Part shown: positions 11,670 to 23,670 of the stretch, piece by piece
How the letters are laid out: each line of letters opens with the position of its first letter
Position numbering within the stretch: the stretch's first letter is position 1
Origin: Coniella vitis
Taxonomy: Eukaryota > Ascomycota > Sordariomycetes > Diaporthales > Schizoparmaceae
Direction: 5' to 3'
DNA: 64,000 nt
Assembly (NCBI GenBank): GCA_011317545.1
Contig: WUJK01000005.1
Coordinates: forward strand, 2,790,001 to 2,854,000
Program-made: the position numbers and the translations under genes
Notes under the pieces: model-generated
What the model was told of the DNA's origin: nothing
Seen by the model: only the letters and a program-made list of their open reading frames with translations
The model's database searches: none

Positions 11670-12610
11670 TTGGTTGCAGTGCATGGAACAACTGGAATTT
11701 CGTGTGATGGCTGGCCAACGCAAAAGAAGCATATCCTCGAACGAAAGCGTATGGTATAGCGGGTATGCACTACCATACCAACATAGCGATTTGAGAGTTG
11801 TCCAAGACGGAAGAATGGAAGGCTGGCGTCTATACGTGTATGTGGGCTATGGAATATAGAGGATTGACAGCATGGGCAAGCGAACAGACATGACTTTACG
11901 AGCGTATTGACACCTGGGGGCATCTGTTTTGAACTTGTGCAGAGGACCACAATGTTATGGATTTACAATAATAAGTTTCCTGCGTGCTGCTGGCTGTCGA
12001 TGTGGTTGTGGAGGGAGTGGCGATGACTATTACCAAATGGAACAGAGAAGGCATATTCCATAAGGCCTTGAAACTCAACAGTCTGATGGGTAGAAGAAGC
12101 AAGGCACTGGTGACCTTCCACTACATACTATGTCTACGCATTTCAAGGGGCGTGAGAATGAAGCATGGCACGAGACGTGCCGGAGTCGGTCAGCGGGGCC
12201 GGCGAGTACTATAGTACGTACTCTGTACATATTGGCTGTGACTAAGTGATTTTGGCTGACTGATAAAACCCCAGTCGACCCCAGACCAGACGCGCAGGGT
12301 CTCCGCTGTGCTTCCGTTGCCGCGGCGGGGGCCGACACAGCCTGCTGCGTCTTTGAATGGCTGCGCTGCAACACCCCTGCCCCACAGCCTGGGCGCCGAT
12401 TTTCGCTGACCTGGACTCAAAAATTTGGTGGAACACCATTCGGCGAGCCGACCGGAGCTGTCGAGCTCAGGTCACTATTAACGAATCCCCCCAATTTCAC
12501 CTGGGCCACGACCGCAACTTAACCTCCTTCTTTTCCTTCTCATCCTATCCTGATTCTTCCCTTTCCTCTTTCTTCCTTCCCCCCCAACCCCCCTCCACAA
12601 CTCAGCCAAC
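11670..12610. other. intergenic region and ketol-acid reductoisomerase promoter
   Basis: No gene is visible. A perfect 12-bp palindrome GTACTATAGTAC lies at 12206-12217, a relative of the TACTATGTA motif found elsewhere in the window. A strongly pyrimidine-rich tract fills about 12523-12597, directly before the ILV5 start codon. Confidence 0.6.
12523..12597 (+). promoter_or_regulatory. pyrimidine-rich core promoter tract of ILV5
   Basis: About 75 bp made almost only of C and T ends some 13 bp before the ATG at 12611. CT tracts in this position mark transcription start zones of highly expressed fungal genes. No TATA box was placed. Confidence 0.5.
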
Positions 12611-14133
12611 ATGTCTGCCAGAGGTTTCTCCAACGCGATGCGGCCCGTGGCCCGCCAATTGACCAAGTCTGCCGCCCAGAAGCGCACCTTTGTTGCTGCT
12701 CTCGGCGCTGCCACCCGCGCGACTGCTGCCGTCACTCGCCCTGCTCTGGCTGGCCGTGTCCAGCAGACCCGTGGTGTCAAGACCATTGACTTTGCTGGCG
12801 TCAAGGAGGATGTCTACGGTGAGTCCAACACGGAGCTAGAGAGCTCGCTGAGCGCGCGTATGTAGTTGTGGCTGGGATGCTAATATTAAGCTTTTTCCTG
12901 ATAGAGCGTGAGGACTGGCCCAAGGAGAAGCTCCTGGTGAGTCACTTTCACCGCCCTCCCCCCCCCCCCGTCTCGCGCCAATTTGGTCGCTCAATTGGCT
13001 CGTCAGTTCAAAAACCTGCTGACACTCTCTTCCAGGACTACTTCAAGAACGACACCCTTGCCCTGATCGGCTACGGCTCCCAGGGTCACGGCCAGGGTCT
13101 CAACCTGCGTGATAACGGCCTGAACGTCATCATTGGTGTCCGAAAGGAGGGCAAGTCGTGGAAGGACGCCATCCAGGATGGCTGGGTTCCCGGCAAGAAC
13201 CTGTTTGAGGTTGACGAGGCCATCTCCAAGGGAACCATCATCATGAACCTGCTCAGTGATGCTGCCCAGTCCGAGACCTGGCCCCACATTAAGCCCCAGA
13301 TTACCAAGGGCAAGGTGAGTCATCTTTACATAAGAAAAATCCCATATGCTGGGCCCAGCTAGTTGTGGCAGCACCCATTTGCGAGGACGTCGCATGTGAA
13401 AGCACGAAAACAACTGACAATTGCCAATCTCGTACAGACCCTCTACTTCTCGCACGGTTTCTCCCCCGTCTTCAAGGACCGCACCAAGGTCGATGTGCCC
13501 ACTGACGTCGACGTCATCCTCGTTGCCCCCAAGGGCTCTGGCCGCACTGTCCGCTCCCTCTTCCGCGAGGGCCGTGGCATCAACTCTTCCGTTGCCGTCT
13601 ACCAGGACGTGACTGGCAAGGCTGAGGAGAAGGCCATTGCCATGGGTGTCGCCGTCGGCTCCGGATACCTCTACAAGACCACCTTTGAGAAGGAGGTCTA
13701 CTCTGACCTGTACGGTGAGCGTGGCTGCCTGATGGGTGGTATCCACGGCATGTTCCTCGCCCAGTACGAGGTGCTGCGTGAGCGTGGCCACAGCCCCTCT
13801 GAGGCCTTCAACGAGACTGTCGAGGAGGCCACCCAGTCGCTGTACCCCTTGATCGGCTCGCACGGCATGGACTGGATGTACGAGGCCTGCTCGACCACCG
13901 CCCGCCGCGGTGCCATTGACTGGACCCCCCGCTTCAAGGACGCCCTGAAGCCCGTCTTCAACCAGCTGTACGACTCTGTCAAGAACGGCGAGGAGACGCA
14001 GCGCTCGCTCGACTACAACGGCCAAAAGGACTACCGTGAGAAGTTCGAGGCTGAGATGGAGGAGATCCGCAGCATGGAGATCTGGCGTGCCGGCAAGGCC
14101 GTGCGTGCCCTGCGTCCCGAGAACCAGAAGTAA
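12611..14133 (+). CDS. ILV5: ketol-acid reductoisomerase, mitochondrial
   Basis: Acetohydroxyacid isomeroreductase, the NADPH- and Mg-dependent second step of valine and isoleucine synthesis, in the mitochondrial matrix. Exons are 12611-12818, 12905-12936, 13036-13314 and 13438-14133, giving 404 residues, close to the fungal norm of about 400. All donors are GTGAGT and all phases agree. The second exon is only 32 nt. The N-terminus is rich in Arg, Ala and Ser without acidic residues, a mitochondrial presequence. The NADPH-binding loop GYGSQGHGQG is at about residues 92-101. The conserved GERGCLMGGIHGMFLAQYEVL and later SLDYNGQKDYREKF segments are in the helical C-terminal half. In yeast, Ilv5 also helps maintain mitochondrial DNA; whether that holds here cannot be seen. 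Confidence 0.96.
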
Positions 14134-15223
14134 GCTCGTTCATCTTACACACTGAGATCATCAGTTGTTGGTGAAGAGTAGTTGCTTTACTTTTGAAAAG
14201 GTTTTTCTTACTGGGACATGGGCAATTGGCATATGGTTGATTGATGGATGGATATGGCTGTCTTTAGGAAGACAAAGAGGCCGCATCTTTTGGGTGGGAA
14301 AGGATCCAAAACAAACACACACACACAGTTTGGCGCGCGTGCAGGTTATTAAAAGGGGTAATTTGCTTGTATTTGTGTCTACTACTTACGTTGCTTTCTT
14401 GATATGATTCCCAAAAAATTACCCTTAACATTTCAGGTGTTTCTATTTGTGAATTGTCCATGAAGCGTGATGATGTCTCTAAATGGGTGGTATTTCTGTC
14501 TGTTTGTGAGTTGATTGAGGGAGTACCTAGATAGTACTTATGGATGAGTTTGCGAGCCATTGCGGGTTGCCAGGTTTCAACCAGCTTTTTTTTGCCCCTA
14601 TCCGTTCCGCTATCGGCATGGTTTCCCCCTCCCAACCACGCTTATCGCAATTGAGCAGTATCGCATTTGCGATATTGCTGCACGCACATGTATCCGGTTC
14701 GCAAAGACAGTCTCTTGTCTGTCTTTTGAGTATCATAACTTTTCTGCCGCGGATTTTTCTCTTTGGTCCTATAAGCTTGTCATTTTAAGGCAAATTCCGT
14801 GCGCTTCTTGACTCGATACCGTTGTGTATTTAGTTGAGCGGGTTGGTCATTCTCACGCCCTACCTGAATGGTTGCCTTTGTAATCCCCGCATGGTCCTTA
14901 CTCTGTCTTGGCTTATTGAACGCATCCCGAGAACTGGTCACGATACAACATCCAGGCGAACGCACATACAATACACACATGATATATAATATTTTACAGA
15001 CACCTTCAAAGCCGTCAAGCAGCAACCCAGACCCAAGCCACCTTACCAGTGTTCACGAGCATTTATCCTGTCACCTATCGTTCACCATAACTCATCTATT
15101 TGCTGAAGCTGTGTTACCTCAACATCTACACCTTCAATACAAATCGCCTTATCAAGAGATAGCAAGGACACACCAATAAAGGAAAGAAGAAGAAGAACAA
15201 GAAGACCAAGAGAAAAGAACAAA
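14134..15223. other. intergenic region
   Basis: ILV5 3' region and the promoter of the next gene. No coding sequence is supported. The last 45 bases before the downstream ATG are purine-rich (AAGAAGAAG-like), an unusual leader compared with the C/T-rich leaders of the other genes. Confidence 0.6.
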
Positions 15224-16626
15224 ATGGCAGACCCATCCACATGCCCGCCACTCACCCGCTCCTCCGTCATCGCCGCCCATGAGTTGATCAAGCCATACAT
15301 CCACCACACGCCCGTGCTCACCAACACGACGCTCAACACGCTCGCTTCGAGGGCGCGGAGCGAGGCTGAGCTGGCGGGGACGCGGTGGGCAGGGCGCAAG
15401 AGCGGAGGAGCAAAGCCCACGGTCCGGCTCTGGTTCAAGTGCGAGAACCTGCAGCGCATTGGCGCTTTCAAATCGCGCGGGGCGTTTCATGCTGTCGAGA
15501 GGCTCAAGACGGATCGGGACTGGGTGGAGGGTGGGGGCATGCAGAGGGGCGTGTTGACGCATAGTTCCGGTGAGTGCCTGTCGCTTTCACTCTGAACTTG
15601 GTCCATCATGGGATGGGGTGATTTATGGATGGAGGATGCGAGTGGTGGATGTGGAGTTCGCGAGGGCTGTGACATACTCTTGGTCAGACGAGCACGAAGT
15701 CATGAGATGACCTCGGCCACTCTTTACAGAGTTGAGCCGACTACTGCCAACAACTTACAAGAAGCCATCAGGACGTCAGTTCTACAATCACTAACCCACA
15801 TCTTCATCTAGGTAACCACGCCCAAGCCGTCGCCCTAGCTGCAAAGGAAAACAACATCCCCGCCTACATCATCATGCCTGAAATCTCGGCACCACCCAAG
15901 ATTGCAGGGACCAAAGGGTACGGCGCCAAAGTCATCTTTAGCGGCTCAACAGCGCCCGAGCGCGAAGCCACCGCCCAGAAAGTTCTTGCCGAAACGGGGG
16001 CAACGTTCATCCCGCCGTACGACCACCCGGACATCATCCTGGGCCAGGGGACTATGGGGCTTGAGTTCCAGGAACAAGTTGCACAGCTCATGGCCAGCAA
16101 GAACAATGACAGCACTGGTAGCAGCAACAGCGGCAAGAAATCAAAAGGCCTAGACGTCATCATGACCCCCTGCGGCGGCGGCGGCATGCTCTCGGGCGTC
16201 GCCCTCTCTTGCGAAGGCACAGGTATCACCGTGTTTGGCTCCGAGCCCGAGTTTCAGGGCGCAGATGACTGCAAGCGCGGGTTGGAAGCGGGACAACGCA
16301 TTGAAAGTGTTGCCTCGCTGACGATAGCCGATGGTCTGCGCACCCCCGTCGGCAAGATACCCTGGAGTGTGATTTACGAGCGTAAGCTGGTACGGCAGGT
16401 TTTCAACGTGACCGAAGAGGAGATTACAGCTGCGCTGAGGCTGGTGCTCGAGAGAATGAAGGTTGTGGTTGAGCCGAGCGCCGTGGTTTCGCTGGCGGTG
16501 GTTTTGTTCAATGAGGATTTCCGGGAGTTGGTTGAACAGGAGGCCGGGGAGGAAGGCTGGGATATTGGGTTGGTCTTCAGTGGCGGGAACGTCGCGCTAG
16601 AGAATTTGGCCAAGATGTTTGGGTAA
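15224..16626 (+). CDS. serine racemase / threonine dehydratase-family PLP enzyme
   Basis: Fold-type II pyridoxal-phosphate enzyme of the serine racemase, L-threo-3-hydroxyaspartate dehydratase (yeast Sry1) and catabolic threonine dehydratase group. Exons are 15224-15569 and 15812-16626, 386 residues. The 242-bp intron (GTGAGT...CTAG) is long for this window and splits the codon for the Gly in SSGNHAQ. The PLP lysine is K83 in AFKSRGA. SSGNHAQ spans 114-120, and the phosphate-cradling loop GGGG is at about 237-240 in PCGGGGMLSG. It lacks the C-terminal ACT-like regulatory domain of biosynthetic Ilv1, so it is probably not the isoleucine-pathway enzyme despite lying near ILV5. A Ser/Gly/Asn/Lys-rich insert (about residues 212-227) and a hydrophilic N-terminal insert (43-66) set it apart. 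GGGTAAGTC at the stop resembles a splice donor, so a further 3' exon is possible. Exact substrate unknown. Confidence 0.88.
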
Positions 16627-17162
16627 GTCGTTGAATGTTGTTTAGCATGTGGTCTATGAAGAGTTGTTTATGGTATCTTCCTTTGGTGAGTCGAGAGGTC
16701 TGTCCGCCTTTTGGAATCCCAGAAAAACTGGATTTGAAGATTGGGCTTCGACTTCACCGTGAACCCAACTTGTGTGCCTTTTGTTGTTGAAGGTACAAAT
16801 GTACTGAGAATTTAGGGCTAGCCGACAGCGAGTGGCAGAGTTAAATCGCATTGAATTCCAGCATACTAGATCAAGCAGACAATACTATTGTTATCGTTCA
16901 AAATCATCCAAGAACGCAGAATTGGTGACTAGATATCAGCAGTCTATGGTCTGTGGCCTGCATCTGCATCACCATTCCAACCCGCAAATACTACAAATTG
17001 ACAGCCGCAAGAATCAGCATACAATCAACCAAGAACATGCTATGTGATCCATCAGCAATTCAAACCAGCCAAACTTATTTCAGATCATGAGCAGAATGCC
17101 GATCCTCGAGCGAGTTGCAATAGTCATCACAATATAAACAATATTGTTGGTCGCATCTTCAA
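16627..17162. other. intergenic region
   Basis: No gene is visible. This is the 3' flank of the PLP enzyme and the 5' flank of the tRNA gene. Confidence 0.6.
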
Positions 17163-17250
17163 TCCGATATGGTGTAATGGCTAACATCTGACGCTCTCAT
17201 TTCCCAAATCAGGGTCCGTCAAGCTCGGGGTTCGATTCCCCGTATCGGAG
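17163..17250 (+). tRNA. tRNA-Glu (anticodon CTC), with intron
   Basis: The acceptor arms TCCGATA (17163-17169) and TATCGGA (17243-17249) pair perfectly, with G as the discriminator base at 17250. The D-arm region TGGTGTAATGGCTA serves as the A box. The anticodon stem TGACG (17189-17193) pairs with CGTCA (17217-17221), the loop starts CTCTCA, and the anticodon is CTC at 17196-17198, which reads GAG. A 16-nt intron (about 17200-17215) sits one base 3' of the anticodon, the canonical place. The variable loop is AGCT, and the T arm is CGGGG/TTCGATT/CCCCG (17226-17242), holding the B box GGTTCGATTCC. Confidence 0.95.
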
Positions 17251-17256
17251 TTATCA

Positions 17257-17276
17257 TTTTGCTTTTTGCTATTTTT
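17257..17276 (+). terminator. RNA polymerase III terminator of the tRNA
   Basis: Runs of 4, 5 and 5 T begin 7 nt after the tRNA 3' end. T runs of four or more are the standard Pol III stop signal. Confidence 0.8.
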
Positions 17277-18340
17277 ATTATACCTTGTTTGCCTAATTTT
17301 TTGTTTCTTCGCATCTTGTTTTATGTTTAAGGTTTTTTTTTGGTTTTGGTTTTTGTGTTTTCGCACTTGTTTTGTGTCCTTGCCGTATTCTTTTCTTACT
17401 TTCTACTTTGCTCTCGGTACGTAACGCTTCCTAATTCAACGGGACGTCACCACATCCCCTTCCACCATTCGCTCCACAACCACCAAAACCCACGAGAATA
17501 CGAGACCCATGATCACCATACTTTGAACTGTGTTCTATTGATGAATTAAAACGACATTGGGATCAACAAAGTTGCTTCGTTCAGATCGGTTACTGCCCTA
17601 TTTTGCTACCCTCACAGCGAGCTTGAGTCACGCATGAATCCTTTTCCTGTCTGGCCGCTGCGGTCGAGCAACAGTGTATGTACACCTACCTGTTCAAGTA
17701 AAAAGCAAACGCCAAAAAGGGAATAGAAAAGGACGTTCGCATTTCTACATGAAGGTTGAATAGCTTAATCAGAGACTATAGACAAGCATACTGACACCGC
17801 AATAGCAACTTTTCTGTGAGTCTTGGTTACGCACTTCTTGTGACAGTTTGTATTCGTTCAAATTTTGTATTCAAAAACTCGACGAGCATGAAGCAAGTTG
17901 GTCATTATTCCAAGCCTATTAGAGACCAGAACACACTGTCCCGGTTTGCCAGAAGAGATGTAGTGCCACCCTTGATTCAAAACCACAAACCCACAAACCA
18001 TGCCGTCTGAACAAAGACAGAATAGGATAGCATGGCAGCCACGTTCCCGTCCCGCCTCTTCCAAAACATAATTACAAGAATTAAGTGCGGAGATTCCCCC
18101 CAAATCCCACTCCCGCCGAGGCTTCCCGGACGAAATGAAGTCTTCTGTACGAGTTCATGACATCTGGTGCAACGCGATGCGGAGTGTGAGATGGAAAGTC
18201 CAACCCAAAGTTACCATAGTGATTTTAAGTGTCGTCCAAAATTCATCACGCTTGTCTTCATATCGAAAGTCGACCAATTAAGCGAATCATTCTCATTTTG
18301 CTCTCCCGCTACCGAATTCCACCAGATCGGATAGCAAAAT
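17277..18340. other. intergenic region
   Basis: No gene is supported. The first 150 bases are T-rich; the right part is the 3' flank of the minus-strand wall-protein gene. Confidence 0.6.
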
Positions 18341-19030
18341 TTACAGCAAGAAAGCAGCGACACCCAGAACACCAGCCAGACCGGCGCCGGAGAGGACGGC
18401 GGACTTGCCCGCACCAGCAGTGACGATGGGTGCGGTGCTGCTCGTGGTGCCGCTGGCGGGAGAAGAGCCAGAGCCAGGAGCACCGGTGCCAATGGGCGAG
18501 CTGGAGCTGACAAAGGTAGCGGTGCCATTAGAGTAGGGAACAACGGCTGGCGCAGATGCAGATACGGCAGATACGCCAGATGTGACTGCCGCAGCTGTAG
18601 AGGCGCACTCAGTGGAGACACTGGTAGTGATAGGGCGAGTGATGGTGCAAGGACAGTCGGTGATGGTCAGAGTAGTAGCCTGGAGAGTTGTCAGTCATGT
18701 ATGAACAACACGATAAAGTGGCATGTGCTCGTCACGGCAACCTAGGCAGTTGAAAGAATGGAAGACTTGATGATGTATTTCCAGTAGCAGGCACATCGTA
18801 TCTTCCCTATTTCCTCTGCGGTAGGGTATCGTGATTCGCTCTCCATTCTCCAGAACATAACCTACCGAGGTGACGCTGTAGGTGGTGCCGGCATGGGTGA
18901 AGACGGTGGCCTCGGGGCAGTAGGTGGTGACGGCAGTGACAATCTCGGTGGTGTACGAAATGTTGCTAGCAGCAGATTGGGCGTAGACGCCAGCGGCGGC
19001 GGCCAGGACAGCGGCGACGGAGTACTGCAT
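18341..19030 (-). CDS. small GPI-anchored cell-wall protein, CCG-6-like
   Basis: Exons on the minus strand are 19030-18866 and 18679-18341, 167 residues, with a GTAGGT...CCAG intron of 186 bp in phase 0. A signal peptide (MQYSVAAVLAAAAGVYAQS, about 1-19) is followed by SYTTEIVTAVTTYCPEATVF and, across the splice, VTSATTLTITDCPCTITRPI. This short Cys/Thr module is typical of the Neurospora clock-controlled CCG-6 type of wall protein. The rest is Ser/Thr/Ala/Pro-rich (probable O-glycosylation). The C-terminus is hydrophobic (about the last 22 residues, ending GVLGVAAFLL) after small residues, as needed for GPI attachment. It should be secreted and linked to the wall. The splice is supported because reading through the intron destroys the family motif. 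Confidence 0.85.
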
Positions 19031-22000
19031 TTTGGCGGATTTGGGAGAAGTAGATTACTCGGGTGAGTGTTGGATTCTTGTCGTGAGAGTCGACGAAGTG
19101 ATGCAGTTGGAGAGCTGGAACGAATGAAATTGACTAAAAAGTCAGGGTGGTAGCTTTGGGATAGAGAGTGTGGGTGAGGAGAAGGAGAGGAAACAAGAGA
19201 CGGCCACATGGAGCCCACAGCGCATGAGGCCGGGGCGTTATATACCAAGAGACCGTGACGGTATAGGGATGGGTAGGATGTTGACTCTTCGGGAGATTAC
19301 ATGTAGGGCTTGTGGGCATGGGGGCCAGGGACCAGGTCCCAAGAGGGCTGCTGGGCTGCAGGGGAAAGCCACTAGACCTGTGGCCGCGCAGGATCCAGAG
19401 ACCGCCCGCCCAGTTCACCAAGCCGTACGTTATTTTATTTTTGCCAAATCAGCGGGCACGGTCCCTGCGAGGGTGTCAGATGTGGGTGTTTGTGGAGTGA
19501 GGGGGCCGGCGACCAGAAAGCCTCATACAATAAAGCGACAGTTGGGTAGAGACTGTGGTATAGTAGTCTGCTGCTTGAATCTCGCAGGTTTGTGCTGCCC
19601 CCTCCTGACTTTGCGTGGGCGATGTGTGAAGGTACATGAGCCTCTTCATGCAATACCATTGCTTAACGTAACAGTCTTGAATTGACTTGGCTCTTCGATC
19701 CGAGCTCCTCGTAGAGCCATAGTGTTTCCCTTGCGCTTGAATATGCGGTCAAAACCTTCTTGAACCAGCGGAAATGATGACAATCGGTTGGCATCCCACT
19801 AGGAAGGCGATCAGCATTGTACCATGTGCTGTGCCCACTAATTGACTGACCAGGTCAGGGGCAAGGGGATAGCGGTGGATACACCCGATACGCTTGAACC
19901 CCAGTGTTCAATCCGACGGGGTCCCGTCCAGGCCGTCATAGAATTGACGCAAAACAAAAGAGTGCGGCCCTCGGCCGCCTTGTGGCCCATGCAGGCGAAC
20001 AGACACAGCACCTGACGGTCGGTCAAAGTAGGGCGGATCAGCCGATGCTCGATGAGACTTGTACATAGTAAAAGCTTTTGCGCACAATGCTGCACATAGT
20101 AGAGGCCAACCACATTGTTTTGCTGGGAAGAACATTCGCAATAAAGCAAGAGTTGACATCCGACAATAAGAAACGCGGGTCTTACCGCTGAGACACTGTG
20201 GACAAAGTCTTGCGCACATTGGTGTAGCTATCACTATTCTGACGTGATAGGACGGCTGTGAGAACTGTCGATAGTATGCTGACAGCAGTTTGTGGTGACT
20301 GGGTGCCGGCAAAGTCAAACAGGACAGGCAGCGTGTTTGTCCCTTGCAGATGCAGGAACACGGCCGATCTGATTTGACAGCTTCTGGGCCCTACCAACTT
20401 CCCCCGACCGATTGGGAACTAACAGACTAGTAGGCGGGAGAGTAAGCCACCAGTGCCTACAACACGCTTGGGAAATGAACCACACGAGGGCGGCGCGCCG
20501 GCCGAGACAATGTTCTTGCTCAGCTATTTGCTCAGAGCCAATCAGTCGTTCCCAGTTCTGGCACTGCGGGCCGTCGAAACGCGACGCCGTGGGCTCGTTC
20601 GCTCAGTCGGCAAATTGTCCTGTCCTGCCGCTTGGCGCTGTCGACGTGACATTGGATAGATGCCAAGAAAATATGTTCTGGCAGAACCAAATGCTGGAGC
20701 TTTTGGATTACTGAATGAAAGTTTCTCGTATTTCTGTGGTTCTATTTCGCTTCCAAGGCCCTCAGCTATGGTTGCACTTGTGAAAAAAGAAAATGTCTCT
20801 GTGGTCCAGCTTGCACAAGGATGTCTTGACACCTCATGTCAGGAGACGAGACGTTGGATTTAGGTTGGGCTGGTGCAAAGGACAGGAATGCTGTGGTGGG
20901 CGTGGCAGTGGGACAAGTGCTTCAGCCCTGCCGTCTTGCGACACAGGTCTCGGCAAAAGGAGTCTGGGAGCTGGTCTTGCCACGGCTCTAGCCGACACCG
21001 TCGAGTTGTTATGGTAACCTCGCGGCAAGATATCGATCGTGTAAGTCAGAGTGTCGCGATGGCAGCATGGCTCGACCCTCTAATGGACAGCCTGGAGAAT
21101 GGGCTGGCACGGCTCCTCGCCCTTTCTCGCGGTCTCGAATGGCACTCTCGCCGCAGGCTCATGTTTACTGTGGAAATTCTCTGAGTGAGCATTTGTGCTG
21201 ACGGGCTGCATTAGCTTGCTACCGTTTATTGTCCTGATGCGGCCAACTGTCGAGATGGGATGGAGCACACTCAGCTTGGGGCCATTCCGTCAGGTTCGGT
21301 AGTCGCTACCGACAGCACACTTGGACGAGCACTTTCTCGCGAACGTATCGCTTGGTGGCACGCAGCAGACCAGATTGATGCATATGGGCTGGTCTGCTGT
21401 GTTGGATGGTCATCAATCTTGTGTGTGTCTGTGTGTGGGAGGGTAGGGAAGCGCGTCGGTAAGCAGACAGCTCAAAGTGCTGCAACAAATGCGTTCAGTT
21501 GGGCGCCAAGTTTTCACAGGTATTGTAAGCCCAAGGAAGGGGCAGCACACGTTCGCATGAATCCCAGACAAGGCATCGTTCCAGGCAGGTACGATTAGGA
21601 GTCGTGCTAAATTGTGCGCCTTCTTCTTACCTGACAGTGGGTACGAGAGGTTCTTAGGTTCCTTCAGCTTGCATTGCAATTAGTACAAGTTCGACTCTGA
21701 CTAAACACCACCATCCCAGTCTATCACCAACATTGCTACCGCCAACTACACCCACAAACCCACCACTTCGACCAGCTCCACTAGCTCTTCCGTTGTTCGT
21801 CGACTGGACAACGGCCGGTACTTCCGGGCCGCCCTGGGATTGGCCCCGCTGGACTGGACCCGCATTCGGCAGACTGATGGGTCGCCATGATTTCAAAGCA
21901 ACTCTCTGAAGCGCAACCCTTTTTTAAAGGTGCTGCAGTAGAATTTTCCGCTTTCGAGCTCTTCAAAAATTCCGCAGTGATTCCCTATGCCCTTTTGCAT

Positions 22001-22355
22001 GAGCTAGGTGGGGCAGCAATGGTATTGTGCGAATGACTATGACGCTGCGATCCTGTCATTGGCGGTGCTGCCGATGCACCTGGAACGTGGGCTTGTTAAT
22101 ATTCCTCAGTACGGAGTATATCGTTGCGCTACCCACAATGTCCGTTTATATAGTAGCTGTGTGATCCCCATTGTGTACAACTGTCTGCACTCTGAACCTT
22201 TTGTAAACTTCAGTCGCTGCATGTCCGTCAAGTAACTACACATAGCTCGCCTCCACGGTCTGTGAAAGACATTGCGCGCTCTGTACTTTTCTCTCACCTT
22301 CTCAACGACGTCATAGCCTACACTGCATCACCACATTCACAACGACCAGCCAAAC
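19031..22355. other. 3.3 kb gene-free stretch
   Basis: Contains the divergent promoters of the wall-protein gene (-) and the oxidoreductase gene (+). Open frames of 100-170 codons occur on both strands, but none has a recognisable domain or splice signals. One copy of the 9-mer TACATAGTA lies at 20062-20070. Confidence 0.5.
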
Positions 22356-23438
22356 ATGCCTGAGACCATGAAAGCAGTCGGTACGTCCCAAACGCTCCAT
22401 TTCAACATGATAGCCATTCTCGACTAACCAGCTATTCCAGATATTCACGGCGGCAAGGGCCCCATCTCGGCCCTCTACGTCAACCCAGAAGTGCCCAAGC
22501 CAACCGCCGGTCCCCACCAAGCTCTCGTCCGCATCAAGGCCTTTGGCCTCAACCGCATGGACCTCCTGCAGCGCGAGGGCCACTACCCGCTCCCGCCGCA
22601 AGCCGGCCCCATCATGGGCGTCGAGTTCTCGGGAACCATCGAGTCCTTTGGCGACCCAGACCGCAAGCACTGCCGCGAGTTCACCGAAGGCGACGAGGTC
22701 TTTGGTCTGGCGTACGGCGGCGCTTATGCCGAGTACATTGCCGTGAGCACAAAGATGCTCATGCACAAGCCCCGCGAGCTCTCATGGGAAGTCGCCGCCG
22801 GGATCCCCGAGGTCTGGGTGACAGCCACTCAAGCGGCCCACTTTGTCAGCGGGTACGACGACCTGCGCGGCAAGAACATTCTCTGGCACGCAGGCGCCAG
22901 TGGCGTCAGCATTGCGGGTATCCAGCTCAGTCTGCGCGCGGGCGCTGCCAAAGTCTTTGCCACGGCCGGCTCGGCGGAGAAGTGCGAGTTCATTGAAAAG
23001 GAGCTCGGCGCCGCCAAGGCTTTCAACTACAAGACGGACGACTGGGCGCAGGGCATCCTGGATGCGACAGAGGGCAAAGGCGTCGACCTTATTGTGGATT
23101 TCATTGGCGGCGACTACGTCGCAAAGAATATCCACTGCGCGGCGCGCGATGGGCGCATCGTGCAGCTTGGCATGATGGGTGGAATGACGCTCAAGGATGT
23201 GAATGTGGGTGCGCTGCTATTCAAGCGCCTTCGCTGGGAGGGCAGCACGCTGCGCAGCCGGGATGAAGAGTACCAGGGACATTTGAGGGACAAGGTAGCC
23301 GAGTATATCCCTGACTTTGTGAGCGGGAAGCTCAAGTTGTTCGTGGACAAGGTGTACAAGATGGACGAGATTCAGGAGGCGCATGCGCTGATGGAGAAGA
23401 ATGTGACGAGGGGCAAGATTATCTGTACAGTTGGTTGA
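22356..23438 (+). CDS. NADPH:quinone oxidoreductase, PIG3/zinc-type MDR family
   Basis: Medium-chain dehydrogenase/reductase, quinone oxidoreductase branch (like human TP53I3), expected to reduce quinones with NADPH in the cytosol. Exons are 22356-22380 (8 codons plus one base) and 22441-23438, 340 residues. The donor is GTACGT and the acceptor TTCCAG. The GroES-like domain carries GLNRMDLLQREGHYP, a hallmark of this branch. The nucleotide-binding fold has HAGASGVSIAGIQL with the GxSGxS loop at about residues 160-165. No structural-zinc Cys cluster or catalytic Cys/His zinc ligands are evident, in line with a zinc-free QOR. The start is the only ATG that gives the family N-terminus MKAVDIHGGKGP after splicing. 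Confidence 0.92.
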
Positions 23439-23670
23439 TTACGTTTTGCCAGGTGCAAAGCAATCCAAACGCAGTAACGAAACCTCCAGGGATGAGCTCT
23501 GTATATTGACTTGGGAAGCGAACCATCACGAGAAGATATATGATGTAGTTTGTATCGGATTGTGAGTCCCAAAATGAGTCTATCTTCCCTTAAGCCTTAC
23601 ACCAAAACCTGCTTTTCCTTCCTTTTCTTTTGTTTAAGACCTCCAAATGCTAGTTTCTGCCACCACCCCA
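23439..23670. other. convergent 3' region
   Basis: 232 bp between the stop codons of two converging genes. No terminator motif stands out. Confidence 0.6.

Noticed and set aside
13003..14025. 340-codon open frame antisense to ILV5
   Set aside because: An antisense shadow of a codon-biased gene.
15224..16626. Annotation as biosynthetic threonine dehydratase (Ilv1) because of its closeness to ILV5
   Set aside because: The protein is too short and lacks the C-terminal regulatory domain; the serine racemase/catabolic group fits better.
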